Notes: a model not told the origin generated them from the sequence alone. 56,917 nt of DNA from Planctomycetaceae bacterium (GCA_020850695.1 JADZEF010000159.1:1-56917), one strand, 5' to 3'; shown: positions 28,026 to 37,512, numbered from the stretch's first letter. Made by a program: numbers and translations.

Positions 28026-28460
28026 TCATTTTGGAGAGATTTGCTCCCGCGTATAGGGTGTCTCCTGCACAAGGATGTGACTGACGGCGTTGTCGATCGC
28101 CGTCGCGACCTTCCGAACTGCTGGATGGTCAGGATCGGCCGCATGCACCTGCGTCAGTTTCCAGATCAGGGACTTGAGTTCCTTCTCGCGATTGGGCGCA
28201 ATGTTGGGTGCTGTGAGAAGCTTCTCGTCCCAGAGCGATTCGATTTCCGTGAGTCGGAACTCCCTTGCCACCGCGTTGAGTGGTTCGAGCCACTTCGATG
28301 ATGGACGCGCCAATCCGTCGACACAGAGCCTGCGAAATGAGCGGTAGTCAATCTGCAATTTCTCGGCAGCGAATCGCTGAGTCCAGCGCCGGTCTGCGAT
28401 TAGCGCTCGCAGGTTGCGTGTGAAGACCGCATTCTTGAGCCGTGGTGCCCTTTTACCCAT
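28026..28460 (-). CDS. Helix-turn-helix (XRE-like) protein
   Basis: This 144-residue basic protein has an N-terminal DNA-binding region: FTRNLRALIADRRWTQRFAAEKLQIDYRSFRRLCVDG fits an XRE-type helix-turn-helix, with the recognition helix near residues 38-50. A C-terminal helical part is unassigned. Base use is clearly less GC-rich than in the flanking PLP enzyme and pgi genes, as for the next two genes, suggesting an acquired segment. It may regulate the neighbouring small gene or the helicase (inference). Confidence 0.65.
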   Translation of the reverse strand: MGKRAPRLKNAVFTRNLRALIADRRWTQRFAAEKLQIDYRSFRRLCVDGLARPSSKWLEPLNAVAREFRLTEIESLWDEKLLTAPNIAPNREKELKSLIWKLTQVHAADPDHPAVRKVATAIDNAVSHILVQETPYTREQISPK

Positions 28461-28712
28461 GATTGCTTCTCAGTTGACGGCATTTTGACGGCACTTCGAT
28501 CTCAGCTGAGAACCCACTCTGTGCGTGGAAGTGGTTGTTCCACAAGAGCTTGCGGGGTCGATTGTAGGGATTTTGTCGAATGCTCCGCGCGCGAAACATT
28601 ATTGCCGACGTGCAATTTCTCAAACAGGAAAAGAGGTCTTGACGCAACGCGGAAGCCGGAGTTGGCAGGGTGTTCCTGCCACCGAACATCTGCTTTTTTT
28701 GGAGGAGTGCTT

Positions 28713-28967
28713 ATGAGTTTTATCGTCCGTGAGAACGCAACCGCCGTGGTGATCCGCAACTCGAAGATTGTCGATTGTCGACGACTCCGGTATGCGGCCC
28801 GATTCGAGTGGCACACCGAGTTTGTAAGCCCTCGAATGGATAAGAAAGGGTATGCGATTTTCCGGAGCAGGGACGAGTTTTTTGTGGTGCGAAAGAAGGA
28901 CGTTGAAGTCTATCGGTCGAAGTCGCAAACCGTAGTGAACCCCGGGATTGTCGGCTTTGCCGCTTAG
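28713..28967 (+). CDS. Small protein of unknown function
   Basis: This 84-residue frame starts at ATG 28713 with a strong GGAGGAG 6 nt upstream, which makes it credible. It reads as a compact basic beta-rich domain (TAVVIRNSKIVDCRRLRYAARFEWHT is split over two strands; EFFVVRKKDVEVY). I do not recognise it. It is divergent from the HTH gene and followed by a terminator, so it is expressed alone. AT-richer than the genome norm. Confidence 0.6.
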   Translation: MSFIVRENATAVVIRNSKIVDCRRLRYAARFEWHTEFVSPRMDKKGYAIFRSRDEFFVVRKKDVEVYRSKSQTVVNPGIVGFAA

Positions 28968-29032
28968 GTGCAGGTGGGGATTGGCGAGTCAGAGTTCCAG
29001 TGACTCATGGATTTCACTGAGAAGTCGATCGG

Positions 29033-29066
29033 CGGGAGCAGGCTCGGAGAGCATGCTCCCGATTTT
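29033..29066 (+). terminator. Terminator of the small gene
   Basis: An 8-bp stem (29033-29040 with 29054-29061), a 13-nt loop and an ATTTT tail lie 66 bp after the stop at 28967. Confidence 0.55.
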
Positions 29067-29119
29067 ACTTAACTTCGAACCGAACTCGCATGCGAAAGGG
29101 GCCGCACCACCCTACGGGA

Positions 29120-31432
29120 CTACTCGTGGTACGGGGCGAACGTAGCTTGGTCGAAGACCGCGTCGGAATTGATGCGAGAGACATGGAGGAACTTCCTCGC
29201 CCTGGTCAATGCAACCCACAACGATCGAACATTCTCCGGAGTTAATTGCGGAATCGCCTGATCCGCAGCAATCACATAGACTGCGTCGAACTCCAACCCC
29301 ACAATACTGTCGAAATCTGTCACGATAACTCGATCGATGCTCTCCTTCACATCTTCACCGCTTGCTGGTCTTGCATGCACTCCGTAGGACGTCAAGAGTT
29401 TCACCAGTGGATTCGCCGCGGAATGTGCCGATTTTGGGACCACCACTGCGATTGTCCAGAGTTCACTTTCATGTTGGTCACGCAGTTGACAGATGGATTC
29501 AGCAACTACTTCCAGCTCTTCCGACCGTTCGACACATTTTCGAATCGATGGTCGCCGCCCGGTTCCCGAGTACCAATCGATTGGAGCCTTGAGGGGTTCC
29601 GTGATGCCAGTAGCGCTCTGGAAATGTTGCAAGAATTCAAAAACACGGCGTGACCATCGATAGTTCGTTACGAGGCGGTGTTTGTTCTCGGGAGCGAAGT
29701 CCAATCCAATATCATCCCAACTTTCAATCCACCTCCTGCTCTCAATGTTCTGTTCCAGATCGCCGACAATGGTCATTGTTCCGTTAGGCAACTGGGCCAA
29801 CGTCTCGAACAGTCTCAGTACCATTGGATGGTAGTATTGAGCCTCGTCGACCATCACGTGAGAATACTTAGGAAGCGGTCGCTGCCTCTGCGCCTTGCTA
29901 TCGCTGCTTGCCGTGATGAAATGAACGATCCACAATAGCAGATACATGTCGCAACGTGAAATCGAATGAGCCTTCGACTGCTCCTCGATCGCGTCACAGA
30001 ACTGATCAATGATACCTTCCTCAAGATCCTCGCCCAGTCGAGCCGCGACAATTTCAGATGCATAGAACTCTCGCAGAATATCGGTGTATCGCGTCGCACG
30101 CTCGATTTCCGCCGTCCGCATTTGATTGATGCGGTCTCGCAACTCTCGATCAATCGAAGCGGTGTACCTCAGCCGCTCTACTTCCGGTAGCTGCCGCAAA
30201 TACTCTTCAGCGAGAGCATTGATTCCCCAGACAGTGAAGTCGTATCCGGACACTGCAAAGCCGTGACGTGACGAGTAGCCGGCTTTTTGAAGTGTCGCCT
30301 GAATGTGACGTACTGTTGATTCGATGTTGCTGGCGGACTCTGCCTTCAATGGAAAGACGGACGTGAGGAAGTCATCAATGTCCGACTCCGTCAACTTGAG
30401 TTTGTTCTCACTTAATTCGGGTTCCTCCGGCCGGATTCGCACTGAACCTTGAGATGGTCCAATCCGGACATATCGCCGCAGGGTACGTTCAATCCAGTCG
30501 TCGACGTGAGAAACGTTCTCTTCTGGAAACTCCCTCATTCCCAATTGCTCGATGCATCGACGGAGATAGGGGACGAGGTGTACCTTCCAAACCACAACCA
30601 GCATGTTCGATTGTTGAAAGAACAGTTCTTGTGGATCGACATTCTTGCGGCGACCTCGTTCGTCGTACTCGACTTGTTCGTTAACTAGGTACGGAATACG
30701 GTGAAGTGCCACAGTGGTTTTTCCGACTCCCGGCCCACCTTCCAAAATGAAGACACCGCTTTTAGGCCCTCGAATCCGGTCGTTTTGATCGAGGTCAATA
30801 GTGCGGATGATTTCTTTGAGTCCGAAGCTGCGAGTCGGCTCGGCGGGCAAAGTTGGCTCTGATGCCGCGGCAGTCGGCGCTTCGGAATCTGAAATCTTAG
30901 GTGCGGGTGGAATTGGTTCGGCACCCTTGGCTGACGCTGGAAGCTGGTGCCTTTTTGGAGCTGTGGAGCCAAACCTAAGCTCCCAACCGACAAGGTGCCC
31001 TTCACGAAAGTCGTAGTCGACAATTGGCCCAACAGGCATTCTCTTTCGGTTGTTTGGCGGACCATATTCAAGCTGTGTCGGAAACTGACTGAGCTTCGCC
31101 GCCTCACGAATGCGCGTAACAACGTCATAAAGCCAGTTCGTCCACGGGACGAGGTTGAACGTTCCAAATTGATAGGCGTTCGGGGATGTGGAGAGATAGA
31201 ATGTTTCCTTCGAACCATCGTGGAAATCTGTTACACCTACACTTACAAAGAACCATGCCGAACGAATAGAGGTGGCTGCCTTCCGGCCTTCAATTACAGC
31301 GTACGCCTCATCAGCATGCTGTACAGTGATCTGAAGACTCTTTCGCTCCGAAATGAACTCAGATACTGCGTTGATGAGCTCTTCGGCCTGCGGTTGCACT
31401 GTTTCCGGAGTGAGCCAGTAGTAATGATCCAT
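29120..31432 (-). CDS. HelD/UvrD-like superfamily 1 helicase with novel N-terminal region
   Basis: This is a 770-residue protein. The SF1 motor starts near 228: Walker A GGPGVGKTT 232-240 followed by VALHR, motif II VDEAQ 528-532, motif III GDLEQ 557-561, a motif IV-like TNYRWS near 590, GLEFDAVYV (motif V) and LWVALTRARKFLHV (motif VI). The Walker A context and VDEAQYYHPM resemble HelD/helicase IV proteins, and the long insert (about 240-520) fits that group. The first 200 residues form an unrecognised domain ending in a Pro/Ala-rich linker. No nuclease motif is seen. Codon use is AT-richer than in the flanking core genes. It could be a RNA-polymerase-recycling factor or a stand-alone defence helicase; I cannot decide. 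Confidence 0.8.
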   Translation of the reverse strand: MDHYYWLTPETVQPQAEELINAVSEFISERKSLQITVQHADEAYAVIEGRKAATSIRSAWFFVSVGVTDFHDGSKETFYLSTSPNAYQFGTFNLVPWTNWLYDVVTRIREAAKLSQFPTQLEYGPPNNRKRMPVGPIVDYDFREGHLVGWELRFGSTAPKRHQLPASAKGAEPIPPAPKISDSEAPTAAASEPTLPAEPTRSFGLKEIIRTIDLDQNDRIRGPKSGVFILEGGPGVGKTTVALHRIPYLVNEQVEYDERGRRKNVDPQELFFQQSNMLVVVWKVHLVPYLRRCIEQLGMREFPEENVSHVDDWIERTLRRYVRIGPSQGSVRIRPEEPELSENKLKLTESDIDDFLTSVFPLKAESASNIESTVRHIQATLQKAGYSSRHGFAVSGYDFTVWGINALAEEYLRQLPEVERLRYTASIDRELRDRINQMRTAEIERATRYTDILREFYASEIVAARLGEDLEEGIIDQFCDAIEEQSKAHSISRCDMYLLLWIVHFITASSDSKAQRQRPLPKYSHVMVDEAQYYHPMVLRLFETLAQLPNGTMTIVGDLEQNIESRRWIESWDDIGLDFAPENKHRLVTNYRWSRRVFEFLQHFQSATGITEPLKAPIDWYSGTGRRPSIRKCVERSEELEVVAESICQLRDQHESELWTIAVVVPKSAHSAANPLVKLLTSYGVHARPASGEDVKESIDRVIVTDFDSIVGLEFDAVYVIAADQAIPQLTPENVRSLWVALTRARKFLHVSRINSDAVFDQATFAPYHE

Positions 31433-31517
31433 AGTCGGAGCACCCTTTTACAGAGTCAGTGACACTAGCCTCGCACAATCATGTTGCCGCGAGATTCTTT
31501 CCGTCGCGCTAAAATCC

Positions 31518-31580
31518 GTAGGGTTGGCACTGCCCACGATCTTTTTCGAGTGTCGATCTGGTGTACGATTCCCACCCTAC
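31518..31580. repeat. GTAGGGTGGGCACTGCCCAC-type element downstream of pgi
   Basis: 31518-31537 reads GTAGGGTTGGCACTGCCCAC, and 31571-31580 reads CCCACCCTAC, so the ends form a 9/10 inverted repeat. Related words occur at 51954-51978 and 54575-54599. Confidence 0.6.
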
Positions 31581-31584
31581 AAAG

Positions 31585-33006
31585 TCACCCTTCCCCCGCC
31601 GTCAGAATCTGCACCATGTTCTTCTTGTAGGCCTCGACGCCCGGCTGGCCGTAGGGGTTGATGCCGATCAGGCGGCCTTCCACGACCGTTGCCAGCATCA
31701 GCATCTGCAACAGCTGGCCGAGGGCGTATTCGTCGAGCTTCGGGATCAGGAGGTCGGCCGTCGGGCGGCGGACGTCGGCGTAGGCCTGGTTCGTCCCCGC
31801 AATGGCCGCGGTGAGGAGCTCGGGGATCGTCTTCGATGAGTACTGGTTGAGCTGGTCGCGGTCGCGCTCGGTGGCGGTGTGCGGGACGCGGAGCGGGGGC
31901 CACGAGGGCTGCTGCACGATGACGTTGGTGATGAGCTTGTCGCGGCGGCCTTCCTGGTGCTGCTGGCCGCGGCTGTGCAAGTCTCGGGTGTTGACCACCG
32001 TGATCGGCGTCGCCCCTTGCTCGTCCTTGCCGAGGCTTTCCGAGAGAAGCTGGTCGTACCACAGCCCCACCGCTTCGAGCCGCGCCCCCCACGTCGAGAA
32101 GAGCCGGATGTTGAGGCCGTACTCTTCCTCGAAGACGTGCCCGAGGCCGACGTAGTCGAGGACGGGGTTCTCGCCGATCGGGGCGGTGCGGAACCGCTCC
32201 GTCATGTCGGCGGCCCCCTGCAACAGCAGCTCGAGGTTGAGCCCCATCACCGCCGCGGGGAGCAGGCCGACGGCGGTAAAGATCGAATAGCGGCCGCCGA
32301 CGCCGTCCGGCACCGGGAAGACGTGGTGGTAGCCCGCGAGGTTGGAGAGGTCGCGGAGCTTTCCGATCTCGCCGGTGACGGGGATGATGAAGCGGCGGCT
32401 CTCGTCGGAATCGGTGCCGTAGTAGCCTTCGAGAGCTTCGCGGAAGAGCCGGAACGCGACCGCCGTCTCGATCGTCCCGCCCGACTTGCTGATGACCGTC
32501 AGGCCCCACCGCTGGTTGACGTCGCTTTTGTCGCGGCAGTGGTTCTGAAGAAGTTCGAGCAGTCCAGCGAGTGTGTCGTTGTCGAGGTTGTTCCCTTCGA
32601 AGTAGATCCGCGGGACGTGGTATCGCTCGCTGCGGCTGAGCTCGTTGTGCCGCGGGTGGCAGAGGGCTTCGAACAGGGCCCGCGCCCCCATGTACGACCC
32701 GCCGATGCCGAGCACGACGAAGCGGTCGACCTCGCCGCGGATGGTTTCGGCGGCGGTTCGGATGCGGCCGAGGAGACTGTCGCCGCCGTGCGTGGCGGCT
32801 TCGTCGAGGAGGTTCCGCGGAAGTTCGATGAACCCCGAGTCGAGCGGCCGTTTCGACTTGGGGATCTTCTTGCCCGAAGTGAGGAGCGGGACGTCGTCAA
32901 GCGTTTCCTGCCGGGCTTCTTCGAGGTCCTTCTCGATCTCGCGGAGATACCGCTTCTTGAGGCAGTGAAGGGCGGCGGACGGATCGTATTGAATCGGCGA
33001 GGGCAT
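31585..33006 (-). CDS. pgi: Glucose-6-phosphate isomerase
   Basis: This 473-residue cytoplasmic glycolytic enzyme interconverts glucose 6-phosphate and fructose 6-phosphate. Diagnostic segments are VVLGIGGSYMGARALFEAL, TVISKSGGTIETAVAFRLFRE (the SIS phosphosugar site), GGRYSIFTAVGLLPAA with the conserved GGR, and QLLQMLMLATVVEGRLIGINPYGQPGVEAYK near the C-terminus. Length and motif order fit the shorter bacterial PGI type. Single gene with standard high-GC codon use, marking the right edge of the AT-richer accessory segment. Start ATG 33006 has GGGA upstream. Confidence 0.95.
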   Translation of the reverse strand: MPSPIQYDPSAALHCLKKRYLREIEKDLEEARQETLDDVPLLTSGKKIPKSKRPLDSGFIELPRNLLDEAATHGGDSLLGRIRTAAETIRGEVDRFVVLGIGGSYMGARALFEALCHPRHNELSRSERYHVPRIYFEGNNLDNDTLAGLLELLQNHCRDKSDVNQRWGLTVISKSGGTIETAVAFRLFREALEGYYGTDSDESRRFIIPVTGEIGKLRDLSNLAGYHHVFPVPDGVGGRYSIFTAVGLLPAAVMGLNLELLLQGAADMTERFRTAPIGENPVLDYVGLGHVFEEEYGLNIRLFSTWGARLEAVGLWYDQLLSESLGKDEQGATPITVVNTRDLHSRGQQHQEGRRDKLITNVIVQQPSWPPLRVPHTATERDRDQLNQYSSKTIPELLTAAIAGTNQAYADVRRPTADLLIPKLDEYALGQLLQMLMLATVVEGRLIGINPYGQPGVEAYKKNMVQILTAGEG

Positions 33007-33076
33007 GGCGAATCCCGAAGAATGGGGCGGAAGAGTCGCCGCATTCTATCACGCCCGCCTGCCTCGCCAATTCATG

Positions 33077-35803
33077 CTATGGTCGTCTTTCGAATTGCCA
33101 ATTCATCGAGGTGAACGGGATGCATTCGACCGGGCGACACAGATCGACCGGCGGACGGACGGGACGGCGTTCCGGAGGGCGCTCGACCGGAGCGCGGCGC
33201 TTCGGAGGTTCGACCGGGGCCACCGCTCGCGGCTTCGGCCTCTGCACGGGCCGGTCGACAATGGCCACGGCCGTCTCGACCGCATCCTGGACCTTGCCGT
33301 CGACCAGCAGCTTCGCCTCGTGGAAGGCTTCCCCCGACGCGAGGGCGATCACGGTGAGCTGCGCCTCGCGCGTCTCGCCCGGTTCGAGCGTCCCCACCTC
33401 GTGGTCGAGCAGCCGCCCTTCGCCGTGCTTGAGTTCCGCCGGGAGCGATTCCCGCAGCACGACCTGCGTCGCGCGGGCCTCGCCTTTGTTGGTGATCCGG
33501 AACTTGATCGGGCACGCCTCGCCGACTTCGAGTTTCCCGGGCGAGGTCACTTCGAGGGCGAGCCTCGGACCGGAGACGGCCGTCTGGAACGACACCGTCG
33601 CGAACGATCGCACGCGGGCAGTCGAGGTGAAGTTCCCCTCCGCCGTGGGATTCAACCGGACCTTGAGAACCTGCTTATCGCCCGGCTTCATCGCTCCGAG
33701 AGCCCACCGCACCGATCCGTCGCGGACAATTCCGAGAGGAGAGATGTCCTGTATTAGCGTGGCGTCGGCGATCAGGTCTTCTACGCTGACATGGGGGAGC
33801 GCCACCGTCCCCGCGTTCTTCACGACGAGTTCGAGCGAAAGGGGTTCGCCGGTCGAGGAGCGTGCGGGAATCTGTTTTTCGACTTCGAGGCTGACGCCGG
33901 CATCGCCCGTCGGTGGAACGCCGCGGGCTCCGTCGTCGTAATCGTGCGGAGCGGCGGTGTCGGCCGAAGGAGGGGTCGCAGCGAGTTCCGACTCAATCCG
34001 CTGGCGATCGACCGGATGGATCCTATCGGCGAACGGGACCGGACGTGCGGTCTCGGTGTGCGAGGCCATCGAGACGAAGCGGTTCCAGTCGTCGCGCGGG
34101 CCGGCTACCGTCGGCTCGTCCTGCGGCGCGGGGCCGGCGCGGACGTGGAAGTCGTCGGGAGGGAGTTCGACCTCTTGCATCCGTTCGCGGCGCTGCATGA
34201 TCCATCGAACATCGAGCGGCTTCACCGCGGGACGCTCGGACGCGACCAGTTCAGTGTTCGGCATCTCCAGAACGTCGGCTTCCGGCGCGAGCGGTTCGGG
34301 CTGCAGCGGCGGGTTCCAGCGCGGCAATTCCGGCTCACCCAGTTCGGGAAGAGGCTCTTCCTCGGCCGGTTCGGCCGCCAGGAATCGTTCATTCGCTGCG
34401 GACTTCGTTTCGTTCCCCGAGAACTGCAGAATGAAGGCAAGGATGACTCCGATGACTCCGGTAATGGCCACGAAGGTCCAGGCCGCCCCGGGATTCGTGC
34501 GTTCCGATTCCTCGACGTCTGGAGCCGATGTAAGGAACGCGGCCTCGCCCGGCCGGCGGCGGGCGTCGCGGTCGGCGATCTCCCGCTGGTAGGAACTGTC
34601 CGCGTTGTCGAGCAGCAGGTTCCACCAGCGCCACAGGGTGCTGCCGAGTTTTGCCGGCGACAGGAGGACTGCCCACGCGGCCGCACCCGAGGCGGCGATG
34701 GCGGCGTACAGGCTGGTGATGGAGGTCTCAGCCCAGCGAGCGAGGACCCGGACCGGCTGCGACGCCGTGCGGCGGAGCAGATCGCCGAGCGGAGCGAGAA
34801 ACATCCGCTTGTCGAACGGGCGGTAGCGGGTGACGCTGCGGTAGAAGCCGACCGCAATCTGCTTCCGCTCGGGACGCTTCACATGGATGCGACGGCTCAG
34901 AAGCCCGAGGCGGTCCGGGAGCGTTGCGAGTGTCTGCGGGGAGAAGACATGGGCGAGGACATCGACTCCCTGGGCGACGATCGAACGCCGGACCGTGTGA
35001 CGCCACACCGTTCCATTGCGACGGAAGAATCGCCCGATGGGATCGATCGACTGTTCGCGACGTCGCAGGCGACGCTGCGAGTAGCGGAGCGTGCGCTCGT
35101 TGCTGAAGGCGCTGCCCCGCTTCGGCCGGGCCGATTCTGACTTCGGTCGCGGGGAGTTTCCGCCGTTGTCGTTGCGCGGAGTGCGGTCGGACTTCGAGTT
35201 TGATTCCGATCGCTCCGACCGACGCTTCTCATGAGAACGACGATTTCGTTCCGACGGCTCGCGCTCGTTGGGCTCTCGCTCGGCGCGGACGCGTTCTGGA
35301 CGTTCGGACGACGAGCGTTCTTCCTGCGAGCGATCACGCTCCGAGCGAGTGGATTCTGACCGTGACCGGTCGAGTCTCTCGCGGTCCGTGCGATCCCGTT
35401 CGGTCCGGTCTCGATCGTTCCGATCGCGATCGGTTCGCTCGTGATGAGTGCGGTCGTGCTTCGAACGGTGGTCCCGCGAGCGATCGTGCGAGGAAGGTTC
35501 GTCGTCGCTTTCTTCGGCTTCAACGTCCCGCTCTGCGCGAGGCGTGAAGTCGCGGCGAGTGTCGGGCTTCCGCTCGAATGGAATGGTGGGCTGCACTGGC
35601 TCGGACGGTTCCGCTTTCGCGGAATTCTCCGTCGACTCTTCCGAGTTCAGCTCGTTCTCAACGTCGTCCTGTGGCAGGTCGGCGTCGTCCGACTGGTCCC
35701 ATTGGTTGCGTCGGTCTCGACGCCGCTGGCGGCGCGAGACACGGTGCGATTCGTGGTCGCGGCGGCGATCGCCGGACCCGCTGGGGGGCTCTTGGTCTCG
35801 CAC
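33077..35803 (-). CDS. Large DUF11-repeat protein with Arg/Asp/Ser-rich N-terminus and one TM helix
   Basis: This 908-residue frame starts at GTG 35803. Residues about 100-240 are an Arg/Asp/Glu/Ser tract of short repeats such as RDRTERDRTDRER. A membrane helix (FVAITGVIGVILAFIL) lies near 445-462. The C-terminal third holds two beta-sandwich DUF11-type repeats (SLELVVKNAGTVALPHVSVED, CPIKFRITNKGEARATQVVL) and ends in a basic Pro-rich tail. From planctomycete relatives, such proteins are envelope or cell-wall-surface proteins of unknown role. The charged head lies before the membrane helix, presumably cytoplasmic. Start codon and exact N-terminus are uncertain. Confidence 0.75.
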   Translation of the reverse strand: MRDQEPPSGSGDRRRDHESHRVSRRQRRRDRRNQWDQSDDADLPQDDVENELNSEESTENSAKAEPSEPVQPTIPFERKPDTRRDFTPRAERDVEAEESDDEPSSHDRSRDHRSKHDRTHHERTDRDRNDRDRTERDRTDRERLDRSRSESTRSERDRSQEERSSSERPERVRAEREPNEREPSERNRRSHEKRRSERSESNSKSDRTPRNDNGGNSPRPKSESARPKRGSAFSNERTLRYSQRRLRRREQSIDPIGRFFRRNGTVWRHTVRRSIVAQGVDVLAHVFSPQTLATLPDRLGLLSRRIHVKRPERKQIAVGFYRSVTRYRPFDKRMFLAPLGDLLRRTASQPVRVLARWAETSITSLYAAIAASGAAAWAVLLSPAKLGSTLWRWWNLLLDNADSSYQREIADRDARRRPGEAAFLTSAPDVEESERTNPGAAWTFVAITGVIGVILAFILQFSGNETKSAANERFLAAEPAEEEPLPELGEPELPRWNPPLQPEPLAPEADVLEMPNTELVASERPAVKPLDVRWIMQRRERMQEVELPPDDFHVRAGPAPQDEPTVAGPRDDWNRFVSMASHTETARPVPFADRIHPVDRQRIESELAATPPSADTAAPHDYDDGARGVPPTGDAGVSLEVEKQIPARSSTGEPLSLELVVKNAGTVALPHVSVEDLIADATLIQDISPLGIVRDGSVRWALGAMKPGDKQVLKVRLNPTAEGNFTSTARVRSFATVSFQTAVSGPRLALEVTSPGKLEVGEACPIKFRITNKGEARATQVVLRESLPAELKHGEGRLLDHEVGTLEPGETREAQLTVIALASGEAFHEAKLLVDGKVQDAVETAVAIVDRPVQRPKPRAVAPVEPPKRRAPVERPPERRPVRPPVDLCRPVECIPFTSMNWQFERRP

Positions 35804-35967
35804 GACAGTTCGTCCGTGAAACTGCGGGAACGTGCACGAACTGGGTCGGTTGCGGGCACGTCGGAACGGAAGCCGTCCTGGGCAAACCGCGGTGTGTTAT
35901 CAGGATTTGTAAAATCTGGAAAGACGATTCGGCGGGATGGCGTTGTCGACGTCGATTGCAACGTGCT

Positions 35968-36180
35968 TTCGGGCTGAAGGCCTGACACTCAACAGCCAAG
36001 CCCAAGCGAAACGCCGGGATGGGTGACGGACTCAACGAATGCACAGGAGGCCTGAAGGGCCGCAACTCCGTTCGAGCCAGAGAGTCACGGCCCTTCAGGC
36101 CTTGGGGTTTAATCTCGTCATCTACCTGGGCCGGCGCTTCGCTTGGCCCAGGCTATTGAGTTACGGGCCTTCAGCCCGAA
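35968..36180. repeat. Cluster of nested palindromes in intergenic DNA
   Basis: Outer arms 35968-35982 and 36166-36180 pair over 15 nt (TTCGGGCTGAAGGCC). Inside lie 36048-36062 with 36088-36102 (15-nt arms, AGGCCTGAAGGGCCG) and 36125-36132 with 36145-36152 (CCTGGGCC). The 560-bp gap between the DUF11 gene and trmB contains no gene I can support. Confidence 0.75.
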
Positions 36181-36301
36181 GCAGAAGGCACCCGCATCGT
36201 CGCAAACATCGTCGTCCGTCCTGCGAACGGTTTCGAGCACCCAGGTTGCCTTGGGCAATCGATCGCTGAAACCGACACACGACGAATCGACGGACGCGGA
36301 C

Positions 36302-36344
36302 TGATTCGGCACCCAGGCTGCTCAGAGCCGCAGCCTGGGTGCTG
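36302..36344. repeat. 43-bp palindromic element, inverted copy at 49388-49430
   Basis: A near-palindrome (GCACCCAGGCTG ... CAGCCTGGGTGC). Its reverse complement matches 49388-49430 at 42 of 43 positions, and a diverged 37-nt relative lies at 49478-49514. It is positioned just after the end of trmB (minus strand). Confidence 0.9.
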
Positions 36345-36367
36345 TCAGCGCCGCCTGGGGTCGTGTG

Positions 36368-37009
36368 CTACTTCCGCCGCCACAACCCGCGGTGGATCTT
36401 CCAGCCTTCCTGGCGCTGGCGGCGCTCGAAGCTCGTCTGATAGTCGAGATCGTTCTCGGGCGCACGCTCCGGTGGCGGGGGCAGCGTCTCGAAGTGTTCC
36501 GAGTGATCCATCAAGGCCTGGATGACGCCGAAGTATTCTTCGACGTCGGTCCACGAGTGGAGATGGCCGCCCGGTCGGAGGGCGCGGGCGGCGAGGCCGA
36601 CGAATTCATCGGTGAAGACCCGCCGACGGCGATGCTTCCGCTTCCACCAGGGATCGGGGAAGTAGACGTGCACCGCTTCAAGCGATCCGGGGCGAATCCA
36701 CTGGGTCAGCATGTCCCGGGCGTCGCCGCCGAAGACCCGCGCGTTGGGGAGCTTGCGGCGGACGAGCCGAGCCCCGGTCCGCTTCGCTTCGCGGAAATCG
36801 ATTTCGAGCCCGAGGAAGTTGTGGTCGGGCGTCGAAGTCGACGCATTCACCAGGAACATTCCCCGCCCGCAGCCGACGTCAATTTCGACCGGCTGATCGC
36901 GATCGAACAGCCGCGTCCAATCGATGTACCCGTCTTCGCTGCGGAGCGGTTCGATGTCGTTCGCGGTGAAAAACCACGGCTCGAGAGTCAAATGCGAGGA
37001 GCGCCTCAT
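36368..37009 (-). CDS. trmB: tRNA (guanine-N7)-methyltransferase
   Basis: This 213-residue SAM-dependent enzyme makes m7G46 in tRNA. The glycine motif VEIDVGCGRGMFLV, the substrate motif VYFPDPWWKRKHRRRRV, LRPGGHLHSWTDVEEYF, and the C-terminal DYQTSFERRQRQEG (the TxFE region) are all present. Its start overlaps the stop of fabZ as ATGA, so the two are translationally coupled. Length is normal for TrmB. Confidence 0.93.
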   Translation of the reverse strand: MRRSSHLTLEPWFFTANDIEPLRSEDGYIDWTRLFDRDQPVEIDVGCGRGMFLVNASTSTPDHNFLGLEIDFREAKRTGARLVRRKLPNARVFGGDARDMLTQWIRPGSLEAVHVYFPDPWWKRKHRRRRVFTDEFVGLAARALRPGGHLHSWTDVEEYFGVIQALMDHSEHFETLPPPPERAPENDLDYQTSFERRQRQEGWKIHRGLWRRK

Positions 37010-37512
37010 GCGTTTTCGGGCTTTGCATTCCGATTGATGGGCATGCCGAGCATCTCGCCGCTGAAGACCATCACCTGGTCGACGAACCCCTGGAACTTGA
37101 ACTCGGCGAGGATGCCTTTGCGGAGCTTCTTGAGCTGGGCCATCAGCACCAGCCGCTTGCCCGGGAACACCGGGGCGCGGAAGCGGACGTCGTTCATACC
37201 GCCGAAGCCGAGGTAATCGCCGCCGAGGAGGTTGAACTTGCGGGCGTAGAATCCGGCCATCTGGGCGGCTGCCTCACACAGGATTACCCCCGGCATCAGC
37301 GGGAAATCGGGCATGTGCCCGCGGCACCAGAATTCCTTGTCGGTGACATCCTTGTACCCGACCGCCCCGTGGTTGACGCTGTCGACCAGCAGCACGCCGT
37401 CGAGCTGTTCCATCTCGAAGCGTTGCGGGTTGACCGCACGGATCGCTTCCAGATCGAAGATTGGCTTATTGACGTCGAAGGTGTCGAACGAATAGAGCGG
37501 TTGCGGAGGCAT
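37006..37512 (-). CDS. fabZ: 3-hydroxyacyl-ACP dehydratase FabZ-type
   Basis: This 168-residue hot-dog-fold enzyme has the catalytic His in CRGHMPDFPLMPGVI and the catalytic Glu in LCEAAAQMAGFYA. The core is ordinary FabZ, dehydrating 3-hydroxyacyl-ACP in fatty acid synthesis. It is longer than E. coli FabZ (about 150) by an N-terminal extension. Planctomycetes often carry several FabZ paralogues, so this copy may have a special chain role. Coupled to trmB by a 4-bp overlap. Confidence 0.88.
   Translation of the reverse strand: MPPQPLYSFDTFDVNKPIFDLEAIRAVNPQRFEMEQLDGVLLVDSVNHGAVGYKDVTDKEFWCRGHMPDFPLMPGVILCEAAAQMAGFYARKFNLLGGDYLGFGGMNDVRFRAPVFPGKRLVLMAQLKKLRKGILAEFKFQGFVDQVMVFSGEMLGMPINRNAKPENA

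Noticed and set aside
31577..32509. Minus-strand ORF in another frame of pgi
   Set aside because: Arg/Pro/Gly-rich shadow; the pgi frame is unmistakable.
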